A DNA stretch of 12,081 nt, taken from contig CAZTTG010000137.1 in the NCBI GenBank assembly GCA_964615935.1, forward strand, positions 1 to 12,081, read 5' to 3'. Positions 1 through 8,000 of the stretch are shown piece by piece (positions within the stretch are counted from its first letter, which is position 1; each line of letters starts with the position of its first letter). This DNA is from CAZTTG01 sp964615935. Lineage in GTDB: Bacteria; Planctomycetota; UBA1135; GCA-002686595. The position numbers were made by a program, and so were the translations under genes. The notes beneath the pieces are model-generated. The model was not told where the DNA came from and did no database searches. It saw only the letters and a list, made by a program, of their open reading frames with translations.

Positions 1-1187
1 CTGCGCCGCATGGCGCGGGTGCTGGAGGCGAGGCGGCGCTGGTAGAGGGCCATCAGGAAGCCGACCGCGCGCGCACGCGGATCGTCGCCCTCGGCCGCGG
101 CCCGGGCGCTCTGGCGCTTCACGAACCGTGTGATCTCGCGGTAATGCTCGAACTCCTCGCCGTCGATGGCGAAGCTCACCGTATGCGGGATGCGCTTGGT
201 GAAGATCTTGCGCGCTTCCCAGGTGCCGTCGTCGTTGCGCTCCGGGAAGTAGACCATAGCCTCCTTGGTGCGCCGCAGGTAAAAGGGCGCGTGCTGGCGG
301 GCCATGGCTTGCTGGATGGAGCGCACGTCGGCGTAGACGTCGCGATCGAGCAGTTGCAGGAAGAGGGTGAAGTTGACCGGATCTCCCTTGTGGGGCGTGG
401 CGGTCAAGAGCAGGTAGTGGTCCGAGGTGTCGCGTAGGAGCTCGCCCAGCTTGTAGCGCAGACTCTTGTGGGTCTCATCGCGTGCCGACATGCGGTGGGC
501 CTCGTCGACGATGACGAGGTCCCAGTGGACCTGGCGCAGCCCCGGCAAAACCTCGTCGCGCTTGGCGAGGTCGAGGGAGGTGACGATCTTCTTCTGCTCA
601 ATCCACTGGTTGACACCGAACTGGTCGCGCAGGTCGCTTCCTTTCAGCACGAGGAACTTCTCGTCGAACTTCTCCTTGAGCTCGCGCTGCCACTGGAAGG
701 CGAGGTTGGCGGGGGCGACGATCAGGATGCGCTCGGCCAGGCCCCGCAACTGCAGTTCCCGGATCAAGAGGCCCGACATGATGGTCTTGCCAGCACCGGC
801 GTCGTCGGCCAGCAAGAAGCGGACCCGGGCGAGCTTCAGCAGGTAGTCGTAGACGGCTTCCAACTGATGCGGCAGCGGATCGACCCGCGAGATCGAGAGT
901 CCGAAGTACGGGTCGAACTCCCAGGCGATCCCGAGCGCGTAGGCCTGCAGGCCGAGCCGCAGCAGCGCGCCATCACCGTCGTAGTCGAAGCCGGCCTGGT
1001 GAATGGTGAGAGACTCGAGGTCTTCCGCGGTCAGGGTGACCCTGCGGAACCGCTCGGTGCGGGTTCCGACCAAGCCGACTGTCCAGGATCCGTCAGAGCC
1101 TTCGCGCGCCGCCTCCACCCGCATCGGCTCGCTGAAGAGGGGGCCGGTGAGGATCTGACCTACTTGAATGGGATAGGCCCGGTTCAT
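1..1187 (-). CDS. SNF2/HepA-type DEAD/DEAH helicase, N-terminal part, runs off left edge
   Basis: A continuous minus-strand frame of 395 codons is open to position 1, so the C-terminal RecA lobe is missing because of the window edge. Visible motifs are a Q-motif-like stretch DPLPHQ (about 103-108), Walker A DDAGAGKT (128-135), a motif Ia-like LIVAPANL (155-162), Walker B DEAH (228-231) and motif III LTATP (261-265). Residues 1-90 form an N-terminal region resembling that of HepA/RapA-like helicases. The family uses ATP hydrolysis to translocate on DNA or remodel it, in the cytoplasm. The DDxGAGKT form of motif I is typical of large phage-defence helicases such as the DISARM protein DrmD and its relatives; that assignment is inference, because no other DISARM gene is in view. 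The ATG at 1187 is chosen because GAGGAG lies 10 nt upstream and the frame begins with plausible protein. The GIY-YIG gene lies 166 bp upstream on the same strand. Helicase superfamily is sure, subfamily is not. Confidence 0.93.
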   Translation of the reverse strand, partial: MNRAYPIQVGQILTGPLFSEPMRVEAAREGSDGSWTVGLVGTRTERFRRVTLTAEDLESLTIHQAGFDYDGDGALLRLGLQAYALGIAWEFDPYFGLSISRVDPLPHQLEAVYDYLLKLARVRFLLADDAGAGKTIMSGLLIRELQLRGLAERILIVAPANLAFQWQRELKEKFDEKFLVLKGSDLRDQFGVNQWIEQKKIVTSLDLAKRDEVLPGLRQVHWDLVIVDEAHRMSARDETHKSLRYKLGELLRDTSDHYLLLTATPHKGDPVNFTLFLQLLDRDVYADVRSIQQAMARQHAPFYLRRTKEAMVYFPERNDDGTWEARKIFTKRIPHTVSFAIDGEEFEHYREITRFVKRQSARAAAEGDDPRARAVGFLMALYQRRLASSTRAMRR

Positions 1188-1197
1188 TCAGTGACGA

Positions 1198-1203
1198 CTC
1201 CTC
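1198..1203 (-). promoter_or_regulatory. Ribosome binding site of the helicase gene
   Basis: GAGGAG on the minus strand, 10 nt before the ATG at 1187. It supports this start for the helicase. Confidence 0.6.
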
Positions 1204-1244
1204 GTTCCACTGTCATCCAGCCGCGCATTCGGGACGATGATCAT

Positions 1245-1266
1245 GGCGCCCTGCGGTCCGGGCGCC
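1245..1266. repeat. Inverted repeat in the GIY-YIG/helicase gap
   Basis: GGCGCCC and GGGCGCC form a perfect 7-bp stem around the 8-nt loop TGCGGTCC. It lies 79 bp before the helicase start and downstream of the GIY-YIG stop. It has no T-run, so it may be a weak or attenuating terminator or chance in GC-rich DNA. A second, weaker GGCGGC/GCCGCC pair lies at 1302-1324. Confidence 0.3.
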
Positions 1267-1353
1267 TCAGCCTTGGTGCGCCTAGCGCCCTGTCGATCAA
1301 CGGCGGCGAGCGAGGCGAGCCGCCCGTCGAATCGGCCTGTTATCCGATGGTTG

Positions 1354-1743
1354 TCACCCCCGTCGCGCATTGTGCGGCGGTTCCAGGATGTCGATGAGGT
1401 ACAGTTCCAGGGCGGAGGCCATGTACCAGTGTTCATCCTTGACGGGGATGAAACCGAGAACGGCGGAAGCATGCTGGATATCCTCCTTCCATTCCGCATC
1501 TTCGGCCCTGAGGTGTGACCAGATGCGGCTACCGAACTTCGTTCCCGGCAAGGCGCGTCCGACGTAGAGCACCCCGCGGGAGTCGTTTCGAAAGTAGTAA
1601 ACCCCGACGGAACCGGCCCAATCCCAGTTCTCGTCATCCCTTGCCTGTTTCACCGGGATCTCGGACACGTTCCGCGCATCAAGCAACTGGACCTTGGCGG
1701 CGAATGCACCCAGCAGTTCGGTCATCAGCCTCGAGATGTTCAT
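1354..1743 (-). CDS. Stand-alone GIY-YIG nuclease-superfamily protein
   Basis: 129 aa. The GIY-YIG core is seen as GVY (47-49) and YVG (60-62), ten residues apart between the two motifs. R73 and H77 follow in GSRIWSHLR, then E113 in ALELYLI, the place of the metal-binding glutamate, and N125 in EPPHN. This order matches the one-metal GIY-YIG fold that cuts DNA in UvrC, homing endonucleases and some restriction enzymes. Residues 1-42 are a helical extension without a recognised domain. No DNA-binding or helicase domain is attached, so specificity may come from a partner. ATG 1743 is preferred because GGAG lies 5 nt upstream; an in-frame GTG at 1749 would add two residues. It sits upstream of the helicase in the same orientation, which suggests a shared defence role, but the 166-bp gap leaves co-transcription open. 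Superfamily fairly sure, activity inferred. Confidence 0.85.
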   Translation of the reverse strand: MNISRLMTELLGAFAAKVQLLDARNVSEIPVKQARDDENWDWAGSVGVYYFRNDSRGVLYVGRALPGTKFGSRIWSHLRAEDAEWKEDIQHASAVLGFIPVKDEHWYMASALELYLIDILEPPHNARRG

Positions 1744-2012
1744 GACCACTCCGTTCGGACAACATTGATTTCAGCGTGAACCGAGTATTGGCTCCCGGAC
1801 CGTGTAGCGCGGCCGGGCATCACCTTGTTGGATCGTGGGTGGCGAGCCGCAGGTCCATGTCTCCCATGGTTTCGCTCGCCTCCTCACGAGCCGGAGGGGA
1901 TGGTATCCCGCTGGGGGGGTCAGTCAATCCCGGCGAGGGGGGAGGTCAGCGCTGGGGGCCCTGGGGCCCAAGCACCCGGCCGATCGGGCGCCGGACACTG
2001 GCCGGGCCGTCC
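1744..2012. other. Intergenic gap between NTase and GIY-YIG genes
   Basis: I see no convincing gene here: the open frames have no recognisable motifs and read as shadows. It contains G-runs and short self-complementary GGGCCC stretches around 1935-1990. It probably carries the promoter of the GIY-YIG/helicase pair, but I cannot point to -35/-10 boxes. Confidence 0.5.
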
Positions 2013-2459
2013 CTATTCCGCGCCGAGCGCCTCGAGATCGGCCAGGTCCTTTCTGCGCCCCAGGGCCCGCTTGTTGGCGATGAAGTCCTCGCGCCCGATG
2101 AAGAATACCGGCTCGTCCCCGTACTCGCCAGATGCCCTGGACGCCTCCGCCCGCTCCCACTCGACGCCGGTCAGGGAGGTGATCAGATCCACTCGAACGG
2201 GTGGTACGCCGAGCTGTACGATTTTGCCGGGAGCGACGAAATCCCCCGGCGCCAGGTCGAGGGAGCCGAAGCCGAATTCGTGCAGCGCATCCACGATGCG
2301 ACGGGCGTTCTCCGGTGCCGGACGTACGAAGATGTCCAGGTCGCCGGTGAAGCGGGGAGCCCCGTGGAAGGCCAGGGCATAGCCTCCCACGATGAGGAAC
2401 TCAACGCCGTGCTTGTTCAACAACGCGAGCAGTTCTCTGAAGTCTGGCTGTACTTCCAC
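2013..2459 (-). CDS. MNT/AbiEii-like nucleotidyltransferase (DUF6036-type)
   Basis: 148 aa. The nucleotidyltransferase signature is complete: GG at 25-26, DLD at 40-42 as the metal-binding pair in FTGDLDIFV, and D91 in VRVDLIT as the likely third acid. The C-terminus has the family's NKRALGRRKDLADLEAL pattern. Pol-beta-fold enzymes of this type transfer a nucleoside monophosphate to protein or RNA; relatives act as toxins (AbiEii) or as antitoxins that AMPylate a toxin (MNT with HEPN). Which role applies here cannot be told. Start: a GTG at 2459 with GAGGAAG 7 nt upstream; both signals lie inside the upstream 62-aa gene, giving a 59-bp overlap in a different frame. The overlap suggests translational coupling and a functional pair. 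Family fairly sure, substrate unknown. Confidence 0.87.
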   Translation of the reverse strand: MEVQPDFRELLALLNKHGVEFLIVGGYALAFHGAPRFTGDLDIFVRPAPENARRIVDALHEFGFGSLDLAPGDFVAPGKIVQLGVPPVRVDLITSLTGVEWERAEASRASGEYGDEPVFFIGREDFIANKRALGRRKDLADLEALGAE

Positions 2460-2589
2460 TGTGCTGCTTCCTCAGGATCTCTACCGCCGCCAAGCGCTCT
2501 GCGGGCGGCCGACCGAGCCAGTACTCGAGATCTCGCTTCCGGGCAGCGCGATCGTGGAGATCGTACTTGGCAACGCGCTTTTCGATCAT
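2401..2589 (-). CDS. Small conserved protein paired with the nucleotidyltransferase
   Basis: 62 aa, soluble, Arg-rich. It has no catalytic motif I can name. As I recall, small proteins ending in a pattern like AVEILRxQ-x-GSTARLQRTARVV commonly precede DxD nucleotidyltransferase genes in high-GC bacteria, often overlapping them as here by 59 bp; this is from memory, not a search. The likely role is partner or antitoxin of the nucleotidyltransferase, by position only. The ATG at 2589 has only a weak purine stretch upstream. The fixed overlap and the residue pattern make it more credible than a shadow frame. Confidence 0.7.
   Translation of the reverse strand: MIEKRVAKYDLHDRAARKRDLEYWLGRPPAERLAAVEILRKQHSGSTARLQRTARVVEQARR
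2467..2473 (-). promoter_or_regulatory. Internal ribosome binding site of the nucleotidyltransferase
   Basis: GAGGAAG on the minus strand, 7 nt before the GTG at 2459. It lies inside the coding sequence of the 62-aa gene, so it decides the start and implies coupled translation. Confidence 0.65.
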
Positions 2590-2881
2590 GTTCGCGTGAA
2601 GTCCCGTTCACGGGGGTCCGGACGATCGTGTGGCGCTGAGCGCCGCGTTGGGTGCGACGGCGGCCTCATGCGTCTTCGAGCTCCGTCCCCACGCGAAGGC
2701 GCTCAAGGCAGGCTTCGTAGCAGGAGGTTCGAACGCCATTCGTATCGAGCGCTAGTAGCCTCCCGAGATCCTCCGCATGGCCTGGCCTGGTAGAGGATCC
2801 TTGACTATCGAGCGGGCGAAGTAAAGGTCCCTTTCCCAGTCTCCGACCGGCCCTCACCAGCCGCGGGGCATTGCGGCCCGA
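2590..2881. other. Intergenic region without a recognised gene
   Basis: 292 bp between the TPR gene and the NTase pair. Short open frames are present but have no family motif and no good ribosome site. A weak GCCGC/GCGGC hairpin just after the TPR stop (about 2861-2878) could help end that transcript. The promoter of the NTase pair should lie here; no clear boxes are seen. Confidence 0.45.
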
Positions 2882-3259
2882 CTACTGTCCGTGGCCCCCG
2901 CCCGGAGCGGTGGGCGGCGGGGCGTTGGGGTTGTTCTTCAGCTCCTCGCGCCAGGAGATCATGCGCGCCTTGGCCTGCCACTGCTCGGCCTCGGGGATCA
3001 TGCCCTTACGCTGGTAGCACATGGAGAGGGTGGAGTGGGCGAAAGCGTGGTCCCCGTCCAGCTCCAGGATCTTCATGCAGGTGGCGATGCAGTCGTCGAA
3101 ACGCCCGTCGTTCATCTGCGCCACCCCCAGGCCGAGCATCGCGTCGGTCCACTCGGGCTGCTCGTCGAGGGCCCGCTGGTACTCCACGATGGCCTCGGGG
3201 TAGCGCTCCTCGCCGAAGAGCTTCATGGCGTTCTTGAAGTTGTCCATGCCGTCGGCCAC
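2882..3259 (-). CDS. Small tetratricopeptide-repeat protein
   Basis: 125 aa made almost entirely of three TPR units at about 4-37, 38-71 and 72-105. The consensus residues are visible in the pattern A-x3-F-x6-A-x3-Y-x2-AL and in LGVAQMNDGRFDDCI. A Pro/Gly-rich tail (about 109-125) follows. TPRs are protein-binding scaffolds; no catalytic domain, signal peptide or membrane segment is present, so it is probably a cytoplasmic adaptor. The GTG at 3259 is preferred because GGAGAGG lies 4 nt upstream; the internal ATG at 3247 would be too far from that site. It is transcribed divergently from the ABC transporter genes across a 178-bp gap. Fold sure, partner unknown. Confidence 0.88.
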   Translation of the reverse strand: MADGMDNFKNAMKLFGEERYPEAIVEYQRALDEQPEWTDAMLGLGVAQMNDGRFDDCIATCMKILELDGDHAFAHSTLSMCYQRKGMIPEAEQWQAKARMISWREELKNNPNAPPPTAPGGGHGQ

Positions 3260-3437
3260 GGGTCCTCTCCATTCTCGGCGGCTCGCGCCGCGTCCCGGTG
3301 GATCGCGCCCGGCCCTGCCGGTGCGCAGGCGACCACATAGCAGAGCAAACCCGGCCCCCGCGTGCTAGCCCGACCCCCCGCCGCCAGCCCGGCTTGCGCC
3401 TGCCCCCGCTGGCCGGCAAGCTGGACCGCCCGCGAGG

Positions 3438-4172
3438 ATGGCCGTGAGCGAATCCGCCCTGCTCGAGATCCGGGGCCTGGAGGTGGGCCCGCCCGACACC
3501 CCGCTCCTCGAGGGGGTCGACCTGCGGCTCGTGCCCGGCGAATGCTGCGCGCTCCTGGGCCCCTCGGGCGCCGGCAAGTCCCTGCTCCTGCGTTCCCTGG
3601 CCGGGCTCGAGCCCGCGCGGTGGAGCGAGGCGCGCCTGCGGGGTCGGGCCATCGAGGACCTGATGCCCCAGGAACGGCGGCGCGGACTCCTCTACCTCCA
3701 CCAGGAGCCCGTGCGCTTCGAGGGCACCGCCCGCCAGAACCTCGAGCGCGTTCGCACCCTGGCCGGGGCGCGGCCCGAGCCCTGGAAACTCGTCGAGGAG
3801 TGGCTGGATCGACTGGGCCTCAACGGCGAGCTCTTGGAGCGACCCATGACCACCCTCTCGGGCGGCGAAGCCCTGCGGCTGGCCCTGGTGCGCGCCCTGC
3901 AGATGCGGCCCAGCGTGGCCCTGCTCGACGAGCCCACCGCGCCCCTGGATCCGTCCGCGGCCGGGCGGGTCGAGGAGCTGGTGCGCCGATGGCGGAAAGA
4001 GGAGAGCGGCCGCGCCGTCGTCTGGAGCGTGCACACCGGCGAGCTCGCGCGCCGCGCGGGCGAGCGCTTCCTGGTCCTGGCGGAGGGCCGCGCGCGCCAT
4101 GCGGGCGAGTCGGCGGATCGGGCCCTGGCGGAGCTCGCCGCGGCGAGTCCGCAAATGCAGGAGGAGCGATGA
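3438..4172 (+). CDS. fetA: ABC transporter ATP-binding protein, FetA/YbbL-like
   Basis: 244 aa, a single ABC ATPase domain. Motifs in order are Walker A GPSGAGKS (41-48), Q-loop Q89 in LYLHQEP, signature LSGGE (140-144), Walker B VALLDEP (160-166) with catalytic E165, D-loop PLD (169-171) and H-loop H199. The short linker between Walker A and the Q-loop and the adjoining UPF0014 permease place it with E. coli FetA (YbbL). That protein powers an exporter thought to relieve iron excess and oxidative stress. It overlaps the permease gene by 4 bp (ATGA). Start: ATG 3438 is given, but GAGGA at 3434-3438 is too close to it; the in-frame GTG at 3444, with a 5-nt spacer from that purine run, may be the real start and would remove two residues. 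Family sure, exact substrate inferred. Confidence 0.92.
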   Translation: MAVSESALLEIRGLEVGPPDTPLLEGVDLRLVPGECCALLGPSGAGKSLLLRSLAGLEPARWSEARLRGRAIEDLMPQERRRGLLYLHQEPVRFEGTARQNLERVRTLAGARPEPWKLVEEWLDRLGLNGELLERPMTTLSGGEALRLALVRALQMRPSVALLDEPTAPLDPSAAGRVEELVRRWRKEESGRAVVWSVHTGELARRAGERFLVLAEGRARHAGESADRALAELAAASPQMQEER

Positions 4173-4984
4173 TCTTCCCCGCGCCCGAAGCGAGCTACAT
4201 CGTGCTGCAGCCCATCGACCTGGTCCTCGCGGGGCTGGTGGTGCTGGCCAACGCGGCGCTCAGCCTGGCCTGGAAGCTGGGCCTCACCGGCCGCCTGGCG
4301 CTGGCCGTGGTTCGCGCCTGCGTGCAGCTCCTGCTGGTGGGCCTGGTGCTCGAGTGGGTGTTCGGCCTGCGCAATCCCTGGGCGGTGGTCGCCATCCTGG
4401 CCTGGATGACCGCGGCCGCGGCCTGGACCGCGAAGGGCCGCATCTCGAGGAGCTTCCCCGGCATGCGGCGGCTGCTCTACGCCTCCATCCTGGCGAGCTC
4501 CATGCTGGTCACCTTCTACGGCGTGCTGGTGGTGGTGCGCACCGAGGTCTGGTACGAGCCGCAGTTCATCATCCCCATCGCGGGCATGATCCTGGGCAAC
4601 ACCCTGACCGGGATCACCCTCTCCCTCGACCGGCTGCTGGCGGGCTTCGCCGATCAGCGCCCCCGCATCGAGGCCCTGCTGGCCCACGGCGCCTCCCCCC
4701 GCGAGGCCATCCTGGACGTGCGCCGGGACGCGGCCCGCAGCGGCATGATCCCCATCCTGAACGCCATGCTCATCGCCGGTGCGGTGTCCCTGCCGGGCAT
4801 GATGACCGGCCAGATCCTGGGGGGCGTCTCCCCCATCGAGGCCGTCAAGTACCAAGTGATGATCCTGTTCCTGATCAGCGGCGCCACCGCGGCCGGGGTG
4901 GTGATCAACGTCCTGGTCGCGCCGAGGATGCTCTTCGACTCCTCGGCCAGGCCGCTCTTCGAGCGCATCGAGCCGCGGGGCTGA
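4169..4984 (+). CDS. fetB: ABC transporter permease, FetB/YbbM-like (UPF0014)
   Basis: 271 aa integral membrane protein with about seven hydrophobic segments. The first begins near residue 15 (DLVLAGLVVLANAALSL) and the last is around 235-255 (MILFLISGATAAGVVI). The family hallmarks are seen: GMILGNTLTGITLSLDR in the centre and LPGMMTGQILGG followed by SPIEAVKYQ near the end. As in E. coli FetB, it forms the transmembrane half of an inner-membrane exporter with the ATPase encoded just before it. ATG 4169 overlaps the fetA stop and has GGAGGAG a few bases upstream. The TGA stop forms the loop of a strong hairpin. Length is normal for the family. Export of iron is the known role of E. coli FetAB; here it is inferred. 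Confidence 0.92.
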   Translation: MIFPAPEASYIVLQPIDLVLAGLVVLANAALSLAWKLGLTGRLALAVVRACVQLLLVGLVLEWVFGLRNPWAVVAILAWMTAAAAWTAKGRISRSFPGMRRLLYASILASSMLVTFYGVLVVVRTEVWYEPQFIIPIAGMILGNTLTGITLSLDRLLAGFADQRPRIEALLAHGASPREAILDVRRDAARSGMIPILNAMLIAGAVSLPGMMTGQILGGVSPIEAVKYQVMILFLISGATAAGVVINVLVAPRMLFDSSARPLFERIEPRG

Positions 4985-4994
4985 GCCCCGCGGC
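4972..4994. terminator. Convergent-gene hairpin with the fetB stop codon as its loop
   Basis: GCCGCGGGGC and GCCCCGCGGC form a perfect 10-bp stem around a 3-nt loop, and that loop is the fetB TGA. It lies between fetB (plus) and the BNR protein gene (minus, stop at 5006). There is no T-tract on either strand, so this would be a non-canonical bidirectional terminator or an mRNA-end stabiliser. Confidence 0.6.
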
Positions 4995-5005
4995 CGTGGG
5001 AAGGG

Positions 5006-8000
5006 TCACCGAATCGGCTCGTCCGGCGAGTCCGCCTCCACCTGCTCCTCGAAGCCCGGCCAGGACCCGTCCCGATGGTCGGGATCCATCTCGATCACGA
5101 GCTGCCGGGTCTGGGTCTCGCCGTTGACGGTGAGCGCCACCAGGACCTTCCCGGGCTCCACCCGGCGTCCGCGACGGGAGCGCCAGCGCCGGCGCTCCTG
5201 GGGCGCGGCGCTCTCCTCCTCCGAGGGCAGGGCGCGCAGGTCCCAGCTCACGCGGTGCAGGCCGCGCTCCACGCTGGCCTCCAGCTCGCGCAGGCTGTTC
5301 CCGCCCAGGTCGGTGATCTCCAGCTTGACGCTGCGCGCCTTCTTGCGCAGCGAGTAGTAGATCTGAGCCCCCGAGGGCGGGTTCTCGCCGACGAAGCTGC
5401 GGTTGCCGCTGCTGCCCCGGCCGGGCTCGGAGCGCCAGTGGATCGCCGGGCTCGGCGTGTAGAGCCAGGCGTCGGCCTCGACGGTCTCCGCGCTCATCTG
5501 GCGCAGGGGGGCCGCGTCGAGGATCCACAGGCTGCGGCCGTGGGTGGCGGCGACCACCTCGTTGGCGGTCGGGTGAAGGGCGAAGTCGTGGATCGCGACC
5601 GTGGGCAGCTCGCCGCCCAGCTCGGTCCAGCTCTGGCCGCGGTCCACCGAGGCCCAGGCGGAGAACTCGCAGCCCAGGAGCAGGAAGTTCTCGTTCGTCG
5701 GATCCTCGCTGATCACCCGCGTGCTGCCGGCCGAAGTGGGCAGGTTGCCGCGGATCGAGGCCCAGCTCTGGCCGAAGTCCTCCGAGACCAGCACGTAGGG
5801 CTCGTCGTCGTCGGAGCGGTGGCCGTCGAGGGTGACGTACACGCGGCCCTCCTCGTGGTGCGACGCAGCGATCGAGCTGACCCAGCGCGGCTCGGGCACC
5901 AGCTCCTCCATGCCGGGACCCGCGGGCTCGTCCTCATCGCCCAGGGCCCGGCGGACCCGGCTCAGTGCGCGTTCACCCCTGGCGGAGCGCGCCGGCGGCT
6001 GCCCCTCGACCCGGGGCTCGACCTCCACCGCCTCGGCGGAGCCCTCCGGCGGCGTGCGGACGGCCTCGAAGGCCATGCTGATGACGCCCCCGCCGAGCAT
6101 GACCTCGCCCTTCATCTCGAGGCCCTCGATGGTGCCGGAGAAGTCGACCTCGAACTCGTCGGTCGCGAAGCGGAACTCGAGCTTCTTCGAGCCGGCATTC
6201 CAGCTTCCCTCCTCGATCGGCCCCTCGCCCACCTCGGACTGGATGGTGCCGGTGACCTCGCCCCCCTCCTTCAGCTCCAGGGTGAAGGTGAAGCGGCCCT
6301 CGCCCTCGGCGACCTGCTCGCCGGTGGCCTGGGCCTCCCAGGTGCCGCTGACGGGATCGGCGGGAGCCTCCTGGGGCTCCTCGGCGGCGGGTTCCTCCTC
6401 CTCGGGTTCCTCGGCGGCGGGCTCCCCCGCGGGGGGCTCCTCGGCGGCGGCTCCCTCCTCCTTCGCCTCCTCGGCGGGGGACTCCTCCGGCTCCTCGGCG
6501 GGCAGCTCCTCCTCGGCGCGCAGGTAGGCCCACTCCCTTCCCCCGTCGCGGGTCGCCCAGAGGGCGCCGTCGTCGGTGCCCACGTAGAGCACGTCGGGCT
6601 CCAGCGGCGACTCCGCCAGGGCGGTGGCGCTGCCGCGATCGGTCAGGGTGATCTCGGGCGAGACGGCGCGCAGGTCCTGCCCCCGGTCGAGGGAGCGGAA
6701 CACGTAGTTGCCCGCGGAGTAGAAGATCCGCGAGTTGTGGCTCGAGAGCAGGAAGGGGGTGTTCCAGTTGAAGCGGTAGCGCACGCCGCGGGGCGCGCGC
6801 GGTCGCATGTAGCCCGACTCGCCGGTGCGGAAGTTGGTGCGCCCGATGCTGCCACCCTGGCTCTCGTAGTAGATCTGGTCGGGGTCGTTCTCGTCCACGC
6901 GGCAGACGAAACCGTCGCCGCCGCCCACCCGGAACCAGTCGGTGTTGACGGGCCCTCTGGCGTGGCGCACGAGGTTGGGGCCGCCCCAGCTCCCGTTGTC
7001 CTGCAGCCCGCCGTACACCTTGTAGTCGCGGGTGAGGTCGCAAGTGGCGTGGTAGAACTGGCCGATGGCCACGTGGTTGTGGTGGTCCCAGCGGTCCATC
7101 CGGCTGTGGGTGACGTAGATCCCGCCGTCGTTGCCCAGGATCATGTGCCGGCCGTCCCGGGAGTCGATCCACAGGGCGTGGTGGTCGGGGTGGACGCTGC
7201 GGCCCCCGTCGCCGGTGAAGGTCGCGCCGCGGTCCTTGGAGCGGTAGAGCGAGGTGCCCAGCACGTACAGGTACTGGTCATCGCTGGGGTCGACCCGGAT
7301 CTGGCTGTAGTACATGGGCCGCGGGTTGACCGAGTTGATGCGCGTCCAGCTCTCGCCGCCGTCCTCCGAGCGGTAGACGCCGCCGTACTCGTGCCCCTGG
7401 GGGCCCTGCTGGTCGTGCATGTTCTCGCGCTGTCCACCGAGGCTGGCGCCGAAGGGCCGGGAGGAGCCCCGCTGCCAGGGGCTGCTGTCCTGGTTCTCCT
7501 CCTCCGTCCTGCTGGGACGCCGCGCGAAGGCGATCTCCGCCACCACGCTCTGGCGGTCGCGTGACACCTCGATCTGCACCGTGTCGTCGGCCAGGTACTG
7601 GCGGATTTCCCGGGTGAGGTCGCCGCTGGAGTGGATGGTCACCTCGCCCAGGGCGATGACGATGTCGTCCTCCTGCAGGCCGGCCGTCGCCGCCGGGCCG
7701 TCCTTGGTGATGGAGGTCAGGCGAGCGCCCACCTCGGCGTCCTCGGCGCGCATGCCCGGCCAGGCCGCGTTCTCGGGCTCCTCGCCGATCCGGTCGGACT
7801 CCAGCACCATGTAGACGACGCTCGGGTCCTTGCGGTAGTAGTCCAGGCCCATCCGGCCCAGCTCTCCCTGAGGCAGGCCCTCGGTGATCTCGCGCCAGCT
7901 CTCGCCTCCGTCGGTGGTCTTGTGGAGCCCGCTGCCGGGCCCCCACTTCACCGCCGGGTCATTGGTGTCGAAGCCGTCGCGGCGTCGCTGGTAGGTGGCC

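Noticed and set aside
468..1397. Plus-strand open frame of 309 aa opposite the helicase
   Set aside because: The minus strand encodes a helicase with Walker A, DEAH and TAT motifs over the same bases; the plus frame has none.
1979..1988. Extra copy of the CCGATCGGG motif far from hipB
   Set aside because: It lacks the ACATTTCA tail and the 71-72-bp phasing; a GC-rich palindrome of this length is expected by chance.
1776..2639. Plus-strand open frame of 287 aa opposite the NTase pair
   Set aside because: It is antisense to an NTase with intact catalytic residues and has no family motif or ribosome site.
2666..2857. Minus-strand frame of 63 aa in the NTase/TPR gap
   Set aside because: No ribosome site, no recognisable pattern, and no coupling to a neighbour.
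3006..4154. Minus-strand open frame of 382 aa across the TPR gene and fetA
   Set aside because: It covers the TPR gene in another frame and runs antisense to fetA, both of which have clear motifs; its product is Arg/Gly/Ala-rich and matches nothing.
3362..4168. N-terminal extension of the fetB frame to a far upstream start
   Set aside because: The extension is out of frame with the motif-complete fetA gene and is Arg/Pro/Ala-rich; fetB has a proper ATG and ribosome site at 4169.
3692..4855. Minus-strand open frame of 387 aa opposite fetA and fetB
   Set aside because: The sequence is His/Gln/Gly-rich, typical of an antisense shadow of GC-rich coding DNA.
6373..6520. CRISPR-like or minisatellite array
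   Set aside because: Units are short, abutting, in frame and encode an acidic linker; there are no spacers.
5075..7564. Long plus-strand open frame (829 aa) opposite the BNR gene
   Set aside because: It is a GC-rich shadow of the minus-strand gene, which has a signal peptide and ten Asp boxes; the plus frame is Gly/Ala/Val/Leu/Arg-biased with no domain.
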